In this document: piece after piece, positions 25,918 to 35,048 of the stretch
Layout of the letters: every line of letters starts with the position of its first letter
Position numbering within the stretch: position 1 is the first letter of the stretch
From: DAISKN01 sp963716925
GTDB taxonomy: Bacteria > Acidobacteriota > Vicinamibacteria > Marinacidobacterales > SMYC01
Reading direction: 5' to 3'
DNA: 64,000 nucleotides
NCBI GenBank assembly: GCA_963716925.1
Contig: CAVQUX010000014.1
Coordinates: 434,001-498,000, forward strand
The notes under the pieces: model-generated
Databases searched by the model: none
Told to the model about the DNA's origin: nothing
What the model saw: the letters and a program-made list of their open reading frames with translations, nothing else
Position numbers and translations under genes: made by a program

Positions 25918-28547
25918 TCAGGCGCCGCCGGTCGCGAGCCGCCAGAAAGAGCCGAGCCCCATCACACTCAAATAGACGACAAGGAGGAGAAAAACCGCCA
26001 CCCAGAACGAACCTTTCTCCTCGAGTCTCCGGAGGGAGAGCCCGAAGCCGATGGCGATTGCGGGGAAACTGAAGTAGTGGTGCTTCAGGAGGAAGTTGAA
26101 GGCCAGGTCCAGCACGCTGAAGAGGGGAAGCGCAAGGGCCCACCCGTAGAGAAGGAGCCTTCGGGGACGACCTTCGGCCCGGACGAGCCCCAGAAGACCG
26201 AGGAGCGGCACCCAGAAGGCGCCGAAGGTGTAGTCGAGCTTCCCCGGGAGGAGTTTCAAGCGGGCCAGCCAGTCGATGCTTCGGTCGGAGCCGGCCCCGG
26301 ACAGCATTCGGGGGAGCGTCTCCTGGAAGAAAGGCGACACCCAATGCATGTAATAAAGGATCAATGCGAGACCCCAGCCGGCCAGAAGAAGGGCCCCGAG
26401 ACTTCTCGCGAGACGGGGCTCGCTGCGAAAGAGCGCCGTCGAGGCGAACAGAAGGGCGATCGAAGTGAACAGAAGCGAACCTGTGTAGGAGAGAAACGCG
26501 AAGGTAACCAGGCCGAGCGCGAACAACCACTCCCGGCGCTCGGTGAGCCGGGTCTGAAGAAGAGTCAGGAATCCCAGGGCGGCGGCCGCGGCGAACGTGC
26601 CGAAGATCGTCATCAGGTGGCCGAGACCCAGAAGTTGGCATCCGGTCGGAAAGGCGGCCGCAGCGGCCGCGGCGTAGAGGCCGGCCCGCTGCCCGCCGGC
26701 CGCCTGGGCGACGACGGAGCTCACGAGAGTGATGCCGAAGAGGAGGAGCGCCAGGAAGAGCTTGGTCGTCAGATGGAACCATTCCCGCGGCAGGGCCGCC
26801 AGGGGCGAGGTCACCGTGTGGTACAGGCTCGGGTGGGGGACGGTCATGTCCCCCCATTGCGGCTGGCGGCTCAGCATGTTGTCGGGTCCGGGGAAGTAGT
26901 AGACGAAGAACTTCCCCTGCCAGATCTCCTCCGCGACCGACGTGTGGTAGCCGAAATGCCCTCCCGCATAGAGGGGTGAGGCGGTCGCCAGAAACCAGAG
27001 GGCGAAGGCGACGGTCGCGAGTGCAAGAGCCCCGGCTGACGGTTGTGGAGCGAGGCCGGTCCTCGAGATCGCGGACAGGAAGCCGCGGGCCCCGGAGGCT
27101 GCGAAAAGCGAAGCCAGGGCGGCGAGGGCAATCCGGCTCAGGAACGGAACGAGGAACACCGGGGTGGTCGCGAGGCCGGCGAGGAGGACACCGGCGGCCG
27201 CGGCCCCGGCAGCAAGCGCCGAGCGCCGGCCAAGGGGGGGGAAAGTCCGCAAGCGCCGAAAGCCGCGACGAAGAGGGCCGACGAGGCGAGAACGAGTGCT
27301 AAGACCCGCAACGGGGGGAGGCTCCGTCCCCGGTCGACTTCGATGGACGCGATTCGAAGCGCTCGTCCCTGACCGAGACCGGGAAAGCGGAGGATGTGGC
27401 CCGAGCGCCAACCCCACGGCGGCGCCTCGAGCTCCAAGCGATGGGCGCGGAACCGGGAATCGACGTCGAACGCGAAAGTCCGCTCCCCCGCCTGCGCCAG
27501 GACGCCCCGTCCGGGAGACTCCGTCGCCGCGGTGATCGAGACCGACCAGGAGGCCCGCCCGCCGAAGTCGCCCAGGTCGATCGTGGCGCCCGGGAACGCC
27601 TGGCGGAAGAGGACACCTTCCCCGTCCCGGTCGAAGCCCGCGAACCGGTTCGCGAGCGGCCCGGCCAATCCCGTTCCCAGACGGAGCTCGAACCGCGGGC
27701 AGAGCGCGTAACCGAGCCCGGTAGCGAGAATCAAGAGGCCGGCCGCGAGGAGAACTCGGAGGCTTCGAAGTGCTCTAGCCCCGTCGAGAAGAGACGCCCC
27801 CATGCCGCGAAAGAGCTCGTGCGCAAACCGCGCGGGCCCGGGAAGGAGGCGCGCGACGAGCACCACCGCGAGAGCGAGGACCGCGAGAGGGGGAGAGGCG
27901 AGCGCGGCGTAGAAGCGGAAGAACAGGAAACCCAGTCCGAGGAGAACGCCGATTGCGGCGGCGCCGGGGACTCCCAGGTAGAAAGCGAGGAGGCCAACGG
28001 CCGCGCCGGAAGCTACGATCTGCCTCAACGGGGGCGAAGCCGGTCCATCGAGGAGGAGGCGCGCACGATGGACGCGGACTCCGAGAGCGCGTTCGTCGCC
28101 GCCTCCGGGAACGAACGTGTCCGATCGAATCTGAACCGTGGAAGTCGAGCTCCAGAGGCCTCCCGTCGCCATTTCCAGAGAGTAGGTCGCGACGCGCCGC
28201 GAAGGAGTGATGGCCGACGTTCGTCCGCCCGCCTCGACCGCGACCCGAGGCGGCTCCGCGCCCGGAGGGCGAAACCCCGAAAGCTCCAGCTCCAGGCGGA
28301 CGGGACTGCGCGCCCCGGGGTCGGGGAAGACGATCTCGCTGCGGGCTCGCGACCAGCGGTAGGAGCCTTCCCGGTCGTAGAACCCCGAGCTCCCGAGCGC
28401 CCCTTCGATTCCGCGTCCGAGATCGATCTCGATCGCAGCGGGAAAACGATAGGCGACCAAAACCAGTGCCATCGTCAGCACGGCGCTCGCGCCCGCCCCC
28501 TTCCACCGGCCCATCCACCGGGAAGCCGAGGCCGAAGGAGGCATCAA
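25918..28547 (-). CDS. Polytopic membrane protein partner of GT2, frameshifted at a C8 run
   Basis: Two minus-strand frames that read as one protein of about 875 residues. The first (from 28547, MMPPSASASRWMGRWKG) has a TM helix, a beta-rich extracytoplasmic domain and several helices, and ends correctly in LALVLASSALFVAAFGACG. At eight Gs on the plus strand (27234-27241) the frame slips by one missing base. The second frame continues with LGRRSALAAGAAAAGVLLAG and then about eleven helices, with loop GHFGYHTSVAEEIWQGKFFVYYF. It overlaps the GT2 gene by ATGA. It is probably a GT-C-like or oligosaccharide-handling membrane protein. The family is not identified. Confidence 0.7.
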
Positions 28548-29290
28548 TCGTGTGGGGCGAGCTTGGCCTTGGAAGGACTGAGGAGGCGGAGCTTGACCCA
28601 GAGCTTGAGGAGCGCCGCGAACGTGAACGGCACGTCGGAGAGCTTCACCGTGGACTTACCGGCGGTGCGGGGGTAGTGCCGGACCCCCTTCTGGATGTAG
28701 CGATAGCCGGCGCGGTGGAGCTGGACCACGATCTCGGTGTCGATGAAGAAGTGATCTTCCTCGAGGTGAAGCGAAGTCAGAGCTTCCCGTCGGAACAGCT
28801 TGAACGAGCAGTTCAGATCCCGGACGGACATCCCGAAGGCGAACGACGCGAGAGCGTTGTAGCCGTTCGAGACCATGAGACGGAAGGACCCGTCCTGGCG
28901 GCCCACGCGGTAGCCGAGAATCGCGTCGTTGTCCTCCATGTTGGGCAGGAAATCGACGAGCTCCTTGAGGTCGAACTGATTGTCCGCGTCGGTATAGAAG
29001 ATGAGTCGACCTCGGGCGGCGTCGAACCCGGCCCGGAGCGCGGTCCCGTAGCCGAGGTTGGTCTCATGGGTGACGATCGAGAGGCGATTCCCCATCTCCT
29101 GTTTCAGCCGGGCGAGAATCCGAGGGGTTTGATCGCGGCTCCCGTCGTCCACCGTCACAATCTCGAAGTCCTCGACCAGGGGAGCGACCGCTTCTGCGGA
29201 GCTCCGAACGGCGCGCTCGATGTTTCCCTCTTCGTTGTACGCGGGAAGGATTACGGACAGCGCGCTCTTGGTCGGCGTGGTTGGGGTCAC
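28544..29290 (-). CDS. Family 2 glycosyltransferase (DPM1-like)
   Basis: 248 residues. GT-A fold motifs are LSVILPAYNEEGNIERAV, IVTVDDGSRDQT, NLGYGTALRAGFDAARG, the DxD-type metal site FYTDADNQFD, and the acceptor region DLNCSFKLFRREAL, all typical of dolichyl/polyprenyl-phosphate mannose synthase-like enzymes. There is no C-terminal membrane helix pair. It probably makes a polyprenyl-phosphate sugar used by the membrane protein encoded immediately downstream, with which it overlaps by 4 bases. Confidence 0.92.
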   Translation of the reverse strand: MTPTTPTKSALSVILPAYNEEGNIERAVRSSAEAVAPLVEDFEIVTVDDGSRDQTPRILARLKQEMGNRLSIVTHETNLGYGTALRAGFDAARGRLIFYTDADNQFDLKELVDFLPNMEDNDAILGYRVGRQDGSFRLMVSNGYNALASFAFGMSVRDLNCSFKLFRREALTSLHLEEDHFFIDTEIVVQLHRAGYRYIQKGVRHYPRTAGKSTVKLSDVPFTFAALLKLWVKLRLLSPSKAKLAPHD

Positions 29291-29334
29291 GACCGAAGCA
29301 TCTTAGCAATCTTTGGGTCGGGACGTCGAGCGGG

Positions 29335-29682
29335 CTATTTCGCGGAGGAGCCCGTCTTCTCCTTGTCCTTTTTCTTCTTCTTCTTCTCCCCCGTCTTCTC
29401 GGAGGAGCCGTCCGACGACGAAGACTCGGAGGTCTTCTCCGAGGAGCCCGAGGACTCCGACGAGCCCGACTTACTCGAAGGGTCCGATTGGTCCGACTGG
29501 CCTTTTCGGGCGTAGTCGGTGATGTACCAGCCCGAGCCCTTGAACTGGATGGCGGGAGAGGAGATCAGTCTTTCGGCCTTCCCCTTGCATTTCTCGCACT
29601 TCGAAATGTGAGCGTCGTTGACCTTCTGGATGACTTCGAAGCGATGCCCGCATTTCGTGCACCGGTATTCGTAAATCGGCAC
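29335..29682 (-). CDS. FmdB-family zinc-ribbon protein with low-complexity tail
   Basis: 115 residues. The N-terminal FmdB/CxxC_CxxC regulatory zinc ribbon is clear: MPIYEYRCTKCGHRFEVIQK, then KCEKCKGKAERLISSPAIQFKG, with the usual GSGWYITDY ending. After residue 60 comes a Ser/Asp/Glu-rich tail and then a Lys run (EKKKKKKDKEK), common in high-GC members. The function of the family is not firmly known. It lies 9 bases downstream of the amidase stop, so it is in the same transcript. Confidence 0.9.
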   Translation of the reverse strand: MPIYEYRCTKCGHRFEVIQKVNDAHISKCEKCKGKAERLISSPAIQFKGSGWYITDYARKGQSDQSDPSSKSGSSESSGSSEKTSESSSSDGSSEKTGEKKKKKKDKEKTGSSAK

Positions 29683-29691
29683 GAAGTCAGA

Positions 29692-31218
29692 TTACCACAG
29701 CGGCGGCGTCGAAGCCGGCGGCCTTCGGTGGAGAGTTGCCTGCTCGTAGCCGTACGCGATGCGGAAGAGGGTCGCTTCGCTGAAAGCGTCCCCCAGGATC
29801 TGAAGGCCCGCGGGGAGATCGTTCGCCGTGAATCCCATGGGAACGGTGACTGCGGGAAAACCCGTGGGCGGAGAAAGGCGCGGGCTGTTGTTTCCGTGGG
29901 GGCTTGTCAGATCCCCGAGCTTGCGCGGGGGGTTGCTCCAGCTGGGATAGATCAATGCGGAGAGCCGTTCGGAGGCGAAGAGGGCCGCGACTTCGTCCCG
30001 GAGCCGCGAACTGGCTTCCTTCGCGGCGCGGCACTCCTCTTCCGGGGGAAGCTCGATCTCGAGAGCTTCCGAAAGCCTCATGGCGATCGAGGGATGGTAC
30101 TTCTCGGAGTCGAAGATCTCCTGCAGGCTCTTCACCGGGGCGCCCGGCCCGAGGCTTCGCAGGTAGTCCTCGATCTGGCTCTTGAACGGATTGCACCAGG
30201 TGCTCTCTTTCGAATCGAGGCCGGCGATGCGGACGGGGTCGACGAGGACGGCGCCGTGGCGCGCCAGGTCGGCGAGCGCCTTCTCGAAGAGCGCGAGGAT
30301 CTCCGGATCGGCGGTCTCGGTATTCGAGAGCTGCCGCACGACGCCGAGACGCGCGCCCCGGAGGCCGTCGCGGGTGAGGGAGGGAAGGTAGCTCCGCGGC
30401 CTTCGGTCGCGTCCGAGCTCGGTCACCGGGTCGTTCGGATCGTAGCCCGCGATGACGTCGAAGACCGCCACCGCATCCACGACCGTTCGGGCCATCGGGC
30501 CGCCGATGTCGTTGTACAGGTTCAGGGGAACGATTCCGTCGCGGCTCGTGAGCCCCATGGTGGATCGGATCCCGACGAGAGCAGTGTGAGACGAGGGGCC
30601 GCGGATCGAATTTCCGGTGTCGGTCCCGAGGCCCGCCGCCCCGAAGCTCGCCGCCACCGCGGCCGCTGTGCCGCCGCTCGATCCCGCGGGCACCCTGTCG
30701 GGGTCGTAGGGATTTCGTGTGTGTCCGGGGAGAATGGAGCTCAACGTCTCGTACGGAGTGAAGGCGAACTCCGCCATGTTGGATTTCGCGAGGATGATAG
30801 CGCCTGCTTCACGGATCTTGCGGACCTGGAAGGCGTCGTCCGGAGGGATCGAGCCTTCGAGCGACAGCGAGCCCGCGGTCGTGGGAAGGTCGAAGGTGTC
30901 GTAGTTGTCCTTCACGATCATGGGCACGCACTGCAGGGGACGGGTGATTCCGTCCCGGGCGAATTCGCGGTCGAGCTCGGAGGCCCGCTCGAGCGCCCGG
31001 GGGTTCACCACCACGATGGCGTTGAGCGCGGGGCCCTTCTGGTCGTAGGCCGCGATCCGGTCGAGATATTTCTGAGTGAGCTCCCGGCAGGTGAAGCGGC
31101 CCTGCTCGAGCCCGGAGTGGATCCCGGCGATGGTGAGCTCCTCGATCCGATAGAGCTGCGCTCCGGCCGAGCTGGAGCCCGCGACAAAAACCAAGGCAAT
31201 CCATGGAGTTGTCTTCAT
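29692..31218 (-). CDS. Exported amidase-signature enzyme
   Basis: 508 residues with an N-terminal signal peptide (MKTTPWIALVFVAGSSSAGAQ), predicting periplasmic location. The amidase signature Ser-cisSer-Lys triad is visible: Lys in PMIVKDNYDTFDLPT, cis-Ser and the Gly-rich signature in VPAGSSGGTAAAVAASF, and the nucleophile region GLGTDTGNSIRGPSSH. Length fits secreted amidases rather than GatA, which is cytoplasmic and found with GatB/C. The substrate is unknown. It is divergent from the trp leader, with the start at 31218 and the trp promoter -35 at 31245. Confidence 0.9.
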   Translation of the reverse strand: MKTTPWIALVFVAGSSSAGAQLYRIEELTIAGIHSGLEQGRFTCRELTQKYLDRIAAYDQKGPALNAIVVVNPRALERASELDREFARDGITRPLQCVPMIVKDNYDTFDLPTTAGSLSLEGSIPPDDAFQVRKIREAGAIILAKSNMAEFAFTPYETLSSILPGHTRNPYDPDRVPAGSSGGTAAAVAASFGAAGLGTDTGNSIRGPSSHTALVGIRSTMGLTSRDGIVPLNLYNDIGGPMARTVVDAVAVFDVIAGYDPNDPVTELGRDRRPRSYLPSLTRDGLRGARLGVVRQLSNTETADPEILALFEKALADLARHGAVLVDPVRIAGLDSKESTWCNPFKSQIEDYLRSLGPGAPVKSLQEIFDSEKYHPSIAMRLSEALEIELPPEEECRAAKEASSRLRDEVAALFASERLSALIYPSWSNPPRKLGDLTSPHGNNSPRLSPPTGFPAVTVPMGFTANDLPAGLQILGDAFSEATLFRIAYGYEQATLHRRPPASTPPLW

Positions 31219-31244
31219 GGGCGTCGATTATCGCCGAAAACGGG

Positions 31245-31274
31245 TTGACGGGAATCATGGATCGGATCTATAAA
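31245..31274 (+). promoter_or_regulatory. Promoter of the trp operon
   Basis: A -35 box TTGACG (31245-31250) and a -10 box TATAAA (31269-31274) separated by 18 bases match sigma70 consensus well. Transcription would begin near 31281, only about seven bases before the leader-peptide ATG, so translation of the leader may be nearly leaderless. No Trp-repressor-like palindrome was recognised over the promoter. Confidence 0.75.
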
Positions 31275-31287
31275 AGTCCCGTTCATC

Positions 31288-31341
31288 ATGTTCGATCGTG
31301 CCCGTTCAGCCGCGAGCCGCCAATGGTGGTGGTGCGTCTGA
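31288..31341 (+). CDS. trpL: trp operon leader peptide with three consecutive Trp codons
   Basis: 17 codons, MFDRARSAASRQWWWCV, ending TGA at 31339-31341. The three tandem TGG codons (31324-31332) occupy the loop of the 1:2 stem, exactly where a ribosome must stall to free segment 2. It is followed by overlapping RNA stems and then trpD. Three consecutive Trp codons in a short frame in front of trp genes have no other obvious explanation. No good ribosome site is visible because the transcript start is so close. Confidence 0.88.
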   Translation: MFDRARSAASRQWWWCV

Positions 31342-31410
31342 ACGGGCTGCCCTTCCTTCCGCTCTAATTCGAGAAGAGGCAGCCCGCGGGGGTCGCCTCT
31401 TTCGCGTTTT
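31300..31410 (+). promoter_or_regulatory. trp attenuator: 1:2, 2:3 and 3:4 stems
   Basis: Segment 1 (31300-31309) and segment 2 (31338-31347) form a perfect 10-bp stem around the Trp codons. Segment 2 (31343-31351) also pairs perfectly over 9 bp with segment 3 (31378-31386), the antiterminator. Segment 3 (31374-31380) pairs perfectly over 7 bp with segment 4 (31395-31401), extended after one A/C mismatch by a G-T and three G-C pairs (31382-31385 with 31390-31393), followed by TCGCGTTTT (31402-31410), the terminator. The three helices are mutually exclusive in the classical order. The U-tract is interrupted (TCGCGTTTT), so the terminator may be leaky. Confidence 0.85.
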
Positions 31411-31460
31411 GCGAGGCCCTCCCGGAGAACGTCGGAGAGCTTCGCAAGGACGCACAGTTC

Positions 31461-32492
31461 ATGATTCCCGAGCTGATCGAAAAACTGCTTCGCGCCGAGC
31501 CCGCGGATCCCCGGGCGCTCGAGGACGCTCTTCACCGGATCATGATGGGAGAGGTCCCCGAGCCGCTCACCGCGGGCCTCCTCGTCGCCCTCCGGGTGCG
31601 CGAGCCGGACGCCCGCACCCTCGCCGCCTGCGCCCGGGCGATGCGGGCCCATCGGATCGCGGTCACGACCGAAGTGCGGCCCCTGGTGGATACCTGCGGC
31701 ACCGGAGGGGACCGGACGGGGACGTTCAACATCTCGACCGCCGCCGCCCTCGTGGTCGCGGCCGCGGGAGGCGCGGTCGCGAAGCACGGAAACCGGAGCG
31801 TCTCCTCGCAGGCGGGGAGCGCGGACGTCCTCGAGGCGGCGGGGGCGGTCCTGAGCCTCGGTCCACGGGAAGCGGCCCGCTGCCTCGATGCCACCGGCTT
31901 CTCGTTTCTCTTCGCGCCCGTCTTTCATCCGGCGATGGCGAGCGTCGCTCCGGTGAGGAAGGCCCTCGGTATCCGGACCCTCTTCAACCTCCTCGGTCCG
32001 CTCGCCAACCCCGCCCTGGCCCAGCGGCAGCTCCTGGGGGTCTACGACCCGTCGATGACGCGGGTCATGGCCGAAGCGCTGGTCGAGCTCGGCTGCGAGA
32101 GTGCTCTCGTCGTCCATTGCGAAGGCCTCGACGAGATCGGCCTCCATGGAGTGACCCAGGGACATTTCGTCAACGACGAGATCGTCAGCTCGTTCACCCT
32201 CGATCCACGGGACCTCCGGCTCGCGAGAGCGCCGCTCGAATCGCTGCGAGGCGGCGACGCGGCGACGAACGCCGCGATCCTGAAAGCGGTCCTCGAGGGC
32301 GAGGAGGGTCCGAAAGCCGACGTCGTCGCCCTCAACGCCGCGGCGGCGCTGGGCGTCGCCGGGCTCACCCGCGATCTCGCCGAAGGGCTCGACGTCGCCC
32401 GGGAGGTGCTGAGGAACGGCGGAGCCGCGCGGGTGCTCGCGCGCTACGTCGAGACGACGAAGAGGCTCGCCGCCGAGGAAGGGCGGTCGTGA
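31461..32492 (+). CDS. trpD: Anthranilate phosphoribosyltransferase
   Basis: 343 residues. It transfers phosphoribosyl from PRPP to anthranilate, the second step of tryptophan synthesis. Hallmarks are DTCGTGGDRTGTFNIST (PRPP site), KHGNRSVSSQAGSADVLEA (anthranilate and Mg sites), and FLFAPVFHPAMASVAPVRK with LGIRTLFNLLGPLANPA. AAGGA precedes the ATG by 10 bases. It is the first structural gene after the attenuator. trpE/trpG for anthranilate synthase are not adjacent, so anthranilate must come from a locus elsewhere. The stop overlaps trpC as GTGA. Confidence 0.96.
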   Translation: MIPELIEKLLRAEPADPRALEDALHRIMMGEVPEPLTAGLLVALRVREPDARTLAACARAMRAHRIAVTTEVRPLVDTCGTGGDRTGTFNISTAAALVVAAAGGAVAKHGNRSVSSQAGSADVLEAAGAVLSLGPREAARCLDATGFSFLFAPVFHPAMASVAPVRKALGIRTLFNLLGPLANPALAQRQLLGVYDPSMTRVMAEALVELGCESALVVHCEGLDEIGLHGVTQGHFVNDEIVSSFTLDPRDLRLARAPLESLRGGDAATNAAILKAVLEGEEGPKADVVALNAAAALGVAGLTRDLAEGLDVAREVLRNGGAARVLARYVETTKRLAAEEGRS

Positions 32493-33238
32493 GCGGGCTC
32501 GTCGAGGACCTCGTTCGGAGCGCGCGCGAGCGGGCGCGGAGCCTCGCCGTTGTCGAGCCCGCCGGACCGCCTTCGGGTCTCTCCTTCGACGCGGCTCTTC
32601 GAGGAAAACACCGACTCGGCGTCATCGCGGAGTTCAAGAGGAGGAGCCCGAGCCTCGGAAAGATCGCGGAGCCCGATCTGAGGGACCAGGTGACGCGCTA
32701 CGAAGGTGCGGGCGCTTCGGCAATCAGCGTTCTCACAGAGCCCACCCGCTTCGGAGGATCCTACGAGGACCTCGAGCGTGCCGCGCGCTCCGTCGAAGCG
32801 CCGGTCTTGATGAAGGACTTCGTGGTGGATCCGGCGCAGGTGCGCGAGGCCGCGCGGCTCCGCGCTCGAGCCGTCCTCCTCATTCTCCGCTGTCTCTCGG
32901 ATTCGGATCTGGACGAGCTCGTCTCGGCTTGCGTCCACTACGGTCTGACTCCGCTTCTCGAGTGCCATCGAGCCTCCGAGGTCGAGAAAGCCCTCCGGCA
33001 TGAAGCCGCCGTCATCGGCGCCAACAACCGGGACCTCGAGACGCTCGAGATCGACCGCGGCCTCGCGCCCCGACTCCTCGCCGAGGTCCCGCAAGACCGC
33101 GTGGCGGTGGCGGAGAGCGGCTACCAGAGAGCCGAGGACGTCCGCGGTCTTCGGGGTGTCGCGGACGCCGTCCTCGTCGGAGGGGCCCTCATGAGGCACG
33201 AGGATCCGGCGGCGCTGATTCGGGAGATCCGAGGATGA
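32489..33238 (+). CDS. trpC: Indole-3-glycerol-phosphate synthase
   Basis: 249 residues from the GTG at 32489. A TIM-barrel enzyme that cyclises CdRP to indole-3-glycerol phosphate. Catalytic Lys and Glu residues are seen in LGVIAEFKRRSPSLGKI, AISVLTEPTRFGGS, PVLMKDFVVDPAQV and LLECHRASEVEKAL, with the phosphate loop in VAVAESGYQ and GVADAVLVGGALM. The canonical INNRNL appears as GANNRDLETLEID. It overlaps trpD and trpF by 4 bases each, so translation is coupled. Confidence 0.95.
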   Translation: MSGLVEDLVRSARERARSLAVVEPAGPPSGLSFDAALRGKHRLGVIAEFKRRSPSLGKIAEPDLRDQVTRYEGAGASAISVLTEPTRFGGSYEDLERAARSVEAPVLMKDFVVDPAQVREAARLRARAVLLILRCLSDSDLDELVSACVHYGLTPLLECHRASEVEKALRHEAAVIGANNRDLETLEIDRGLAPRLLAEVPQDRVAVAESGYQRAEDVRGLRGVADAVLVGGALMRHEDPAALIREIRG

Positions 33239-33852
33239 GGCCTCTCGTCAAGATCTGCGGGCTCAAACGCGTCGAGGACGCGGAGATCGCGGTTTCCCTC
33301 GGAGCGAACCTCGTCGGCGCGGTGCGCACGCCGAGCTCCCCTCGTCGCGTGAGCGTCGACGAAGCGCGCGCCCTCTTCTCGAGAATCGGCTCGAATGCGG
33401 CCCGAGTCCTGGTGTTTCGAGACGTTCCCCTGGAGGAAGTGCTTTCGGATGCCCGCGCTTCCGGCGCCGACTGGGTCCAGCTCTACCACGCCTCCGACTC
33501 CGACGTTCGGCGCGTCGAATCCGAGGGCCTTCGCGTTCTGCGAGTCTACGATCTGAGCGAGGCGACCCGGCGGCTTCCAGCGTTCGCGGCGGAGCCATCG
33601 GCCGGAAGGCCCGCGCTCCTCGACGTCGGCGGCGGTGGCTCGGGGCGGAGCTTCGACTGGGGCCTCCTCGGCGGCGCCGCTCCGGCCTTCACCTTCATCG
33701 CCGGCGGCATTCGACCCGAGAACGTCGCAGAACTGCTGGAGCATCGTCCCTACGGGATCGATCTCTCGAGCGGCGTCGAGCGGGAGCCGGGAGTGAAGGA
33801 CGAGGCGAAGCTCAGGCGGCTCTTCGATCGAATCGACGGGAAGCGGCAATGA
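33235..33852 (+). CDS. trpF: Phosphoribosylanthranilate isomerase
   Basis: 205 residues. It isomerises PRA to CdRP. The catalytic Cys is in VKICGLKRVEDAE (C8) and the catalytic Asp in ALLDVGGGGSGRSFDW (D130). The phosphate-binding end reads FIAGGIRPENVAELL and IDLSSGVEREPGVKD. The usual VQLHG is VQLYHA here. The ATG overlaps the trpC stop and its stop overlaps the trpB ATG. Order trpD-trpC-trpF-trpB-trpA is the common separate-gene arrangement. Confidence 0.95.
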   Translation: MRPLVKICGLKRVEDAEIAVSLGANLVGAVRTPSSPRRVSVDEARALFSRIGSNAARVLVFRDVPLEEVLSDARASGADWVQLYHASDSDVRRVESEGLRVLRVYDLSEATRRLPAFAAEPSAGRPALLDVGGGGSGRSFDWGLLGGAAPAFTFIAGGIRPENVAELLEHRPYGIDLSSGVEREPGVKDEAKLRRLFDRIDGKRQ

Positions 33853-35048
33853 CGGCACCGCTCTCGCCCCGCGTCGGCGCTTTCGGGGACTACGGTGGCC
33901 GCTACGTTCCCGAGCTTCTCGTCCCCGCGCTCGAAGAGCTCGAGCGGGCTCGAAGGGAGATCGTTCCGAGCCGCGAGTTCCAGCGGGAGCTCTCGTCGCT
34001 TCTCGAGGAGTGGGCGGGCCGGCCGACGCCGCTCTCTCCGGCTCCTGCCTTTTCGAAAGCCTGCGGCCTCGAGGTGGTGATGAAACGGGAGGACCTCCTC
34101 CACGGAGGCGCGCACAAGACCAACAACGTCGCCGGGCAGGCGCTCCTCGCCCGGTTCATGGGGAAGAAAAGGGTCATCGCCGAGACGGGCGCTGGCCAGC
34201 ACGGAACCGCGACGGCGATGGCGGCGGCGCGGCTCGGCCTCGAGGCCGTGGTCTTCATGGGCGAGAAGGACATGGAGCGGCAGGCCTCGAACGTGAAGCG
34301 GATGGAGCTCTGCGGGGCCACCGTGGTGCCGGTCGCGACCGGCTCCCGCACCCTGAAGGACGCCATCAACGAGGCCCTCCGCGACTGGACGCGGAACTTG
34401 ACGACGACCCACTACCTCCTCGGGACCGTCTGCGGGCCGCATCCGTTCCCGAGGCTCGTGCGCGACTTCCAGTCGGTGATCGGAAAAGAAGCGAAGGCGC
34501 AATGGAGGAAACGCTACGGCGGGCTCCCCTCGGCGGTCGTCGCCTGCGTCGGCGGCGGAAGCAACGCCATCGGGATCTTCCACGCTTTCGTTCCCGACCT
34601 CGAGGTGAAGCTCATCGGCGTCGAGCCCGGCGGCCGCGGGATCGCGACCGGCGAGCACGGCGCGACCCTCGTTGCGGGAACTCCGGGTCTCCTCCACGGC
34701 GCGCGAACCTACGTCCTCCAGGACGAGGAGGGACAGATTCTCGAAGCGCATAGCGTCTCCGCCGGGCTCGACTACCCCGGTGTCGGCCCGGAGCACGCCT
34801 TCCTTCGCGACACGGGCCGGGCGCGCTACGTCAGCGTCACCGACGACGAGGCGATCGCCGCCTTCGAGAAGCTTTCTCGGCTCGAGGGGATCATTCCCGC
34901 GTTCGAGCCCGCGCACGCCCTGGCGTTTCTCCGGAAAGCGGTGCGGGAGCGGGAGCTCCCCGAAGGCGCCCGGGTACTCCTGAACCTCTGCGGGAGAGGC
35001 GACAAGGACCTCGAAAGCTACTTTCGATCCTTCCGGAGCACGTCTTGA
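33849..35048 (+). CDS. trpB: Tryptophan synthase beta chain
   Basis: 399 residues. A PLP enzyme condensing indole with serine. It has the opening FGDYGGRYVPELLVPAL, PLP Lys90 in LHGGAHKTNN, ETGAGQHGTATA, the CVGGGSNAIGIFH phosphate-binding loop, and EPAHALAFLRKA with CGRGDKD at the C-terminus, matching TrpB1-type enzymes that need TrpA. Length is normal. It overlaps trpF (ATGA) and trpA (TTGA). Confidence 0.97.
   Translation: MTAPLSPRVGAFGDYGGRYVPELLVPALEELERARREIVPSREFQRELSSLLEEWAGRPTPLSPAPAFSKACGLEVVMKREDLLHGGAHKTNNVAGQALLARFMGKKRVIAETGAGQHGTATAMAAARLGLEAVVFMGEKDMERQASNVKRMELCGATVVPVATGSRTLKDAINEALRDWTRNLTTTHYLLGTVCGPHPFPRLVRDFQSVIGKEAKAQWRKRYGGLPSAVVACVGGGSNAIGIFHAFVPDLEVKLIGVEPGGRGIATGEHGATLVAGTPGLLHGARTYVLQDEEGQILEAHSVSAGLDYPGVGPEHAFLRDTGRARYVSVTDDEAIAAFEKLSRLEGIIPAFEPAHALAFLRKAVRERELPEGARVLLNLCGRGDKDLESYFRSFRSTS

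Noticed and set aside
27396..28676. 426-codon plus-strand frame opposite the GT partner
   Set aside because: Arg/Glu/Pro-rich, no motif, antisense to hydrophobic helices that continue across the frameshift.
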